Assembly (NCBI GenBank): GCA_945897725.1
Contig: CAMDFR010000005.1
Coordinates: 1 to 64,000 of the forward strand
From: Chitinophaga pinensis
Lineage (GTDB): Bacteria; Bacteroidota; Bacteroidia; Chitinophagales; CAMDFR01
DNA: 64,000 bases
Reading direction: 5' to 3'
Positions 61,657 through 64,000 of this stretch are shown here, in pieces. The notes below the pieces were generated by a model, which saw only the letters and a program-made list of their open reading frames with translations, was not told the DNA's origin and made no database searches. Within the stretch, counting starts at the first letter, position 1. The number at the start of each line of letters is the position of its first letter. Position numbers and translations under genes: made by a program.

Positions 61657-64000
61657 CTATTTCATAATGGCAATTTTTAATACCTCATCCATTTTGTCGA
61701 CATAATGAAATTTAACCGTCTTGATATAATCTTCTTTGATTTCCTTCACATCCTTCTCGTTCATCTTACTCATAATAATCTCTTTCATACCCGCACGTTT
61801 AGCAGCTAAAATCTTCTCTTTAATACCACCTACAGGCAATACCTTCCCTCTTAGGGTTATCTCTCCGGTCATCGCCAAAAATGGTTTAATAGGCTTATTT
61901 GTCAGCAAAGAAGTGAAGGCAGATAGAATGGTAATACCTGCCGATGGTCCATCTTTAGGCACCGCACCTTCTGGCACATGCAAATGAAAATTATAGGTCT
62001 CAAACAATTTTTCATCAATCTTTAATGTGGCTGCATTTGCCTTGATATAGGACATTGCAGTAGATGCCGATTCTTTCATCACATCTCCCAACTTACCTGT
62101 CAATTGCAATAAACCTTTTCCCTTACTCTTATTCGTTTCAATATATAAAATATCACCACCCACTGATGTGTAGGCTAGACCCACAGCCACTCCTGGTGGA
62201 TTTGCTTCCTTATACAAATTTCTGTCATAGCGCGTTGGACCCAAAATGGTGTATAAATCTTCGGGCTTTACATCATCATTGTAGGCCTCTTCCATCACAA
62301 TAGATTTTGCAACATAACGCATAGTGCTTGCCAATACTCTATCCAATTCACGCACACCACTTTCACGAGTATACTCATCGATAATGAGTTCTAAGGTCTT
62401 TTTGTTAACCTTCACATCTTTCAGTTTCAAACCATGCAGTTTTCTTTGCTTGGGCACCAAATATTTTTGAGCAATCTCTAATTTTTCTTCAGTGGAATAG
62501 CCCTCTAGATAGATAATCTCCATACGGTCGCGCAAAGCAGGATGTATACTCTGCAGAGAGTTGGCGGTCGCAATAAACATCACTTTAGATAAGTCATACT
62601 CTAATTCCAAATAGTTATCATAAAAATGTTCGTTTTGCTCAGGATCTAGCACTTCCAATAAGGCAGAAGCAGGATCTCCTCTAAAATCATTCCCAATCTT
62701 ATCGATCTCATCTAAAATAAATACTGGATTACTCGATTTTGCTTTTTTAATGGACTGAATAATTCGTCCAGGCATCGCACCAATATACGTTTTTCGATGA
62801 CCACGAATTTCACTCTCATCGTGCAATCCACCCAAGGCCATACGAACATAAGTTCTATCAATAGATTCAGCAATAGATTTCCCTAAGGAGGTTTTACCAA
62901 CGCCTGGAGGACCCACCAAACAAAGAATAGGCGATTTAAAATCTCCCTTCAATTTTAAAACTGCCAAATACTCTAAAATTCTATCTTTCACTTTATCCAA
63001 ACCAAAATGATCTCTGTCTAAAATCTCTTTTGCCTTTTTTAAATTGAAAGTATCTTTTGTGAGCTCACCCCAAGGCAATTCCAACATCAAATCCAAATAA
63101 TTCAATACCACGCCATACTCTGCGGCAGCAGGATTGGTTCTTTCGAGCTTTGCTAACTCTTTGTCAAAGGCTTCTTTCGCAACCATTGGAAATTGAACAC
63201 CTAATGACTTTTCTTTCAAACGTTTTACTTCCTTACCAACACCATCACCGCCCAATTCTTCTTGAATAATACGCATTTGTTGATTCAAAAAATAATCGCG
63301 TTGCTGCTTATCCAAATCGACTTTAGTTTTCGACTGTATCTGATTTTTTAATTCCAATAATTGAAACTCTTCATTCAAAAGCTCCATGCATTTAGATGCT
63401 CTTTCTTTCAAATCATTCACTTCTAAAACCATCTGTTTCTTCGCCACCTCCACATTCATATTAGACACAACAAAGTGAATCAAAAAAGTAGGATTATTGA
63501 TATTGTGCAGAATGGTAGAAGCCTCTGAAGGAATATTAGGTGATAGCTTGATAATTTGTTTAGATACATCTCTAATCGAACTAATCAATGCCTCAAATTC
63601 TTTATCATTCACATCTTTCTCATCATGCAGCATCTTTACCTTTGCTGTAAAGAATGGCTCCGTCTGCACTACTTCTTCTAACTCAAAACGTCTATTGCCT
63701 TGAATGATCACCGTGGTGCTGCCATCGGGCATTTTTAAGCGCTTCAAGATCTTAGCAATCGTTCCCACTTTGTACAAATCTCCGGCTTCAGGTTCTTCTT
63801 CACCAGGATTGATTTGCCCAACAATAGCAATAATTTTATCTTTTTTGTAGGCCTCATTTACTGCAGCGATCGACTTATCTCTACCAACCGTTATCGGCAG
63901 CACAACACCTGGAAATAAAATGGTATTTCGCAAAGGAACAATAGGCAATACTGCCGAAATATCACCATCATTTAACAGTTCTACGTCATCATCACTCAAC
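61657..64000 (-). CDS. lon: Lon protease, 5' end cut by window edge
   Basis: At least 780 residues are present. The LAN substrate-binding domain starts at VLPIVPLRNTILFPG, the AAA+ module has Walker A GPPGVGKTS and a Walker B ending LDEIDK, and the protease domain has the Ser in PKDGPSAGIT and a downstream Lys in the GGIKEK area. Lon is a cytoplasmic ATP-dependent Ser-Lys protease degrading damaged and regulatory proteins. The frame is open to the edge; the first in-window start-like codon is TTG at 63999, so the true N terminus probably lies a few tens of residues outside. A strong terminator follows. Confidence 0.96.
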   Translation of the reverse strand, partial: LSDDDVELLNDGDISAVLPIVPLRNTILFPGVVLPITVGRDKSIAAVNEAYKKDKIIAIVGQINPGEEEPEAGDLYKVGTIAKILKRLKMPDGSTTVIIQGNRRFELEEVVQTEPFFTAKVKMLHDEKDVNDKEFEALISSIRDVSKQIIKLSPNIPSEASTILHNINNPTFLIHFVVSNMNVEVAKKQMVLEVNDLKERASKCMELLNEEFQLLELKNQIQSKTKVDLDKQQRDYFLNQQMRIIQEELGGDGVGKEVKRLKEKSLGVQFPMVAKEAFDKELAKLERTNPAAAEYGVVLNYLDLMLELPWGELTKDTFNLKKAKEILDRDHFGLDKVKDRILEYLAVLKLKGDFKSPILCLVGPPGVGKTSLGKSIAESIDRTYVRMALGGLHDESEIRGHRKTYIGAMPGRIIQSIKKAKSSNPVFILDEIDKIGNDFRGDPASALLEVLDPEQNEHFYDNYLELEYDLSKVMFIATANSLQSIHPALRDRMEIIYLEGYSTEEKLEIAQKYLVPKQRKLHGLKLKDVKVNKKTLELIIDEYTRESGVRELDRVLASTMRYVAKSIVMEEAYNDDVKPEDLYTILGPTRYDRNLYKEANPPGVAVGLAYTSVGGDILYIETNKSKGKGLLQLTGKLGDVMKESASTAMSYIKANAATLKIDEKLFETYNFHLHVPEGAVPKDGPSAGITILSAFTSLLTNKPIKPFLAMTGEITLRGKVLPVGGIKEKILAAKRAGMKEIIMSKMNEKDVKEIKEDYIKTVKFHYVDKMDEVLKIAIMK

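Overview
The window comes from a low-GC member of the phylum Bacteroidota. Three things point there. It holds type IX secretion (T9SS) genes: PorQ, two PorP/SprF proteins, three giant surface proteins ending in the gliding-motility-type C-terminal domain, and two M1 peptidases with sorting tails. It has promoters of the TTTG-N19/20-TAnnTTTG type. It also has Bacteroidota-style families such as DUF3822, and an ECF sigma factor followed by a membrane-anchored beta-barrel protein. The order cannot be fixed from the sequence; a Chitinophagales-like lineage is plausible. No rRNA, tRNA, CRISPR array or prophage was found.

Layout. 1-640: the first 25 codons of a probable REP-associated (RAYT-like) transposase, next to seven 64-bp units that each carry a palindrome. 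0.6-15.5 kb: a DUF3089 hydrolase, mgtE with a long structured leader, mutS, a small haem c lipoprotein, a Cys-rich 67-aa lipoprotein, pnp and rpsO, accD, rnr, and a diheme cytochrome/beta-helix lipoprotein pair (SO_2930/SO_2929-like). 15.8-32.7 kb: a surface-protein locus on one strand, transcribed as adhesin (587 aa), PorP, adhesin (about 2473 aa, some 22 PKD-like modules), PorP, adhesin (1696 aa, thirteen 51-aa repeats). 32.8-36.8 kb: an NlpC/P60 hydrolase, porQ and a secreted M1 peptidase. 37-42.5 kb: housekeeping genes (pth, rplY, prs, pyrE, a Nudix hydrolase, coaD, rsmD, DUF3822). 42.8-46.7 kb: a DEAD-box helicase and an oxidosqualene cyclase. 46.7-53.8 kb: two tandem cyclophilin-FKBP fusion isomerases, nrnA, a second M1 peptidase, ndk and ilvE. 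54-61.5 kb: an unknown protein, rdgB, an ECF sigma factor with its partner, an overlapping lptF/PAP2/GT39 envelope operon, and an EXPERA (TMEM97-like) membrane protein. The window ends inside lon.

Most notable points. (1) Four intergenic elements share conserved ends and two hairpins whose stem sequences differ from copy to copy while pairing is kept. (2) A palindromic REP-like array lies beside a RAYT-like gene, and one detached copy sits 36 kb away after pth. (3) The triterpene cyclase is of the eukaryote-like oxidosqualene type, with the residues expected of cycloartenol synthases, and a bacterial EXPERA protein, a family tied to sterols in eukaryotes, lies 14 kb away. (4) The alternating PorP/adhesin locus is a set of candidate SprB/SprF-like secretion pairs. 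Functions are inferred from motifs read by eye; no database search was run.
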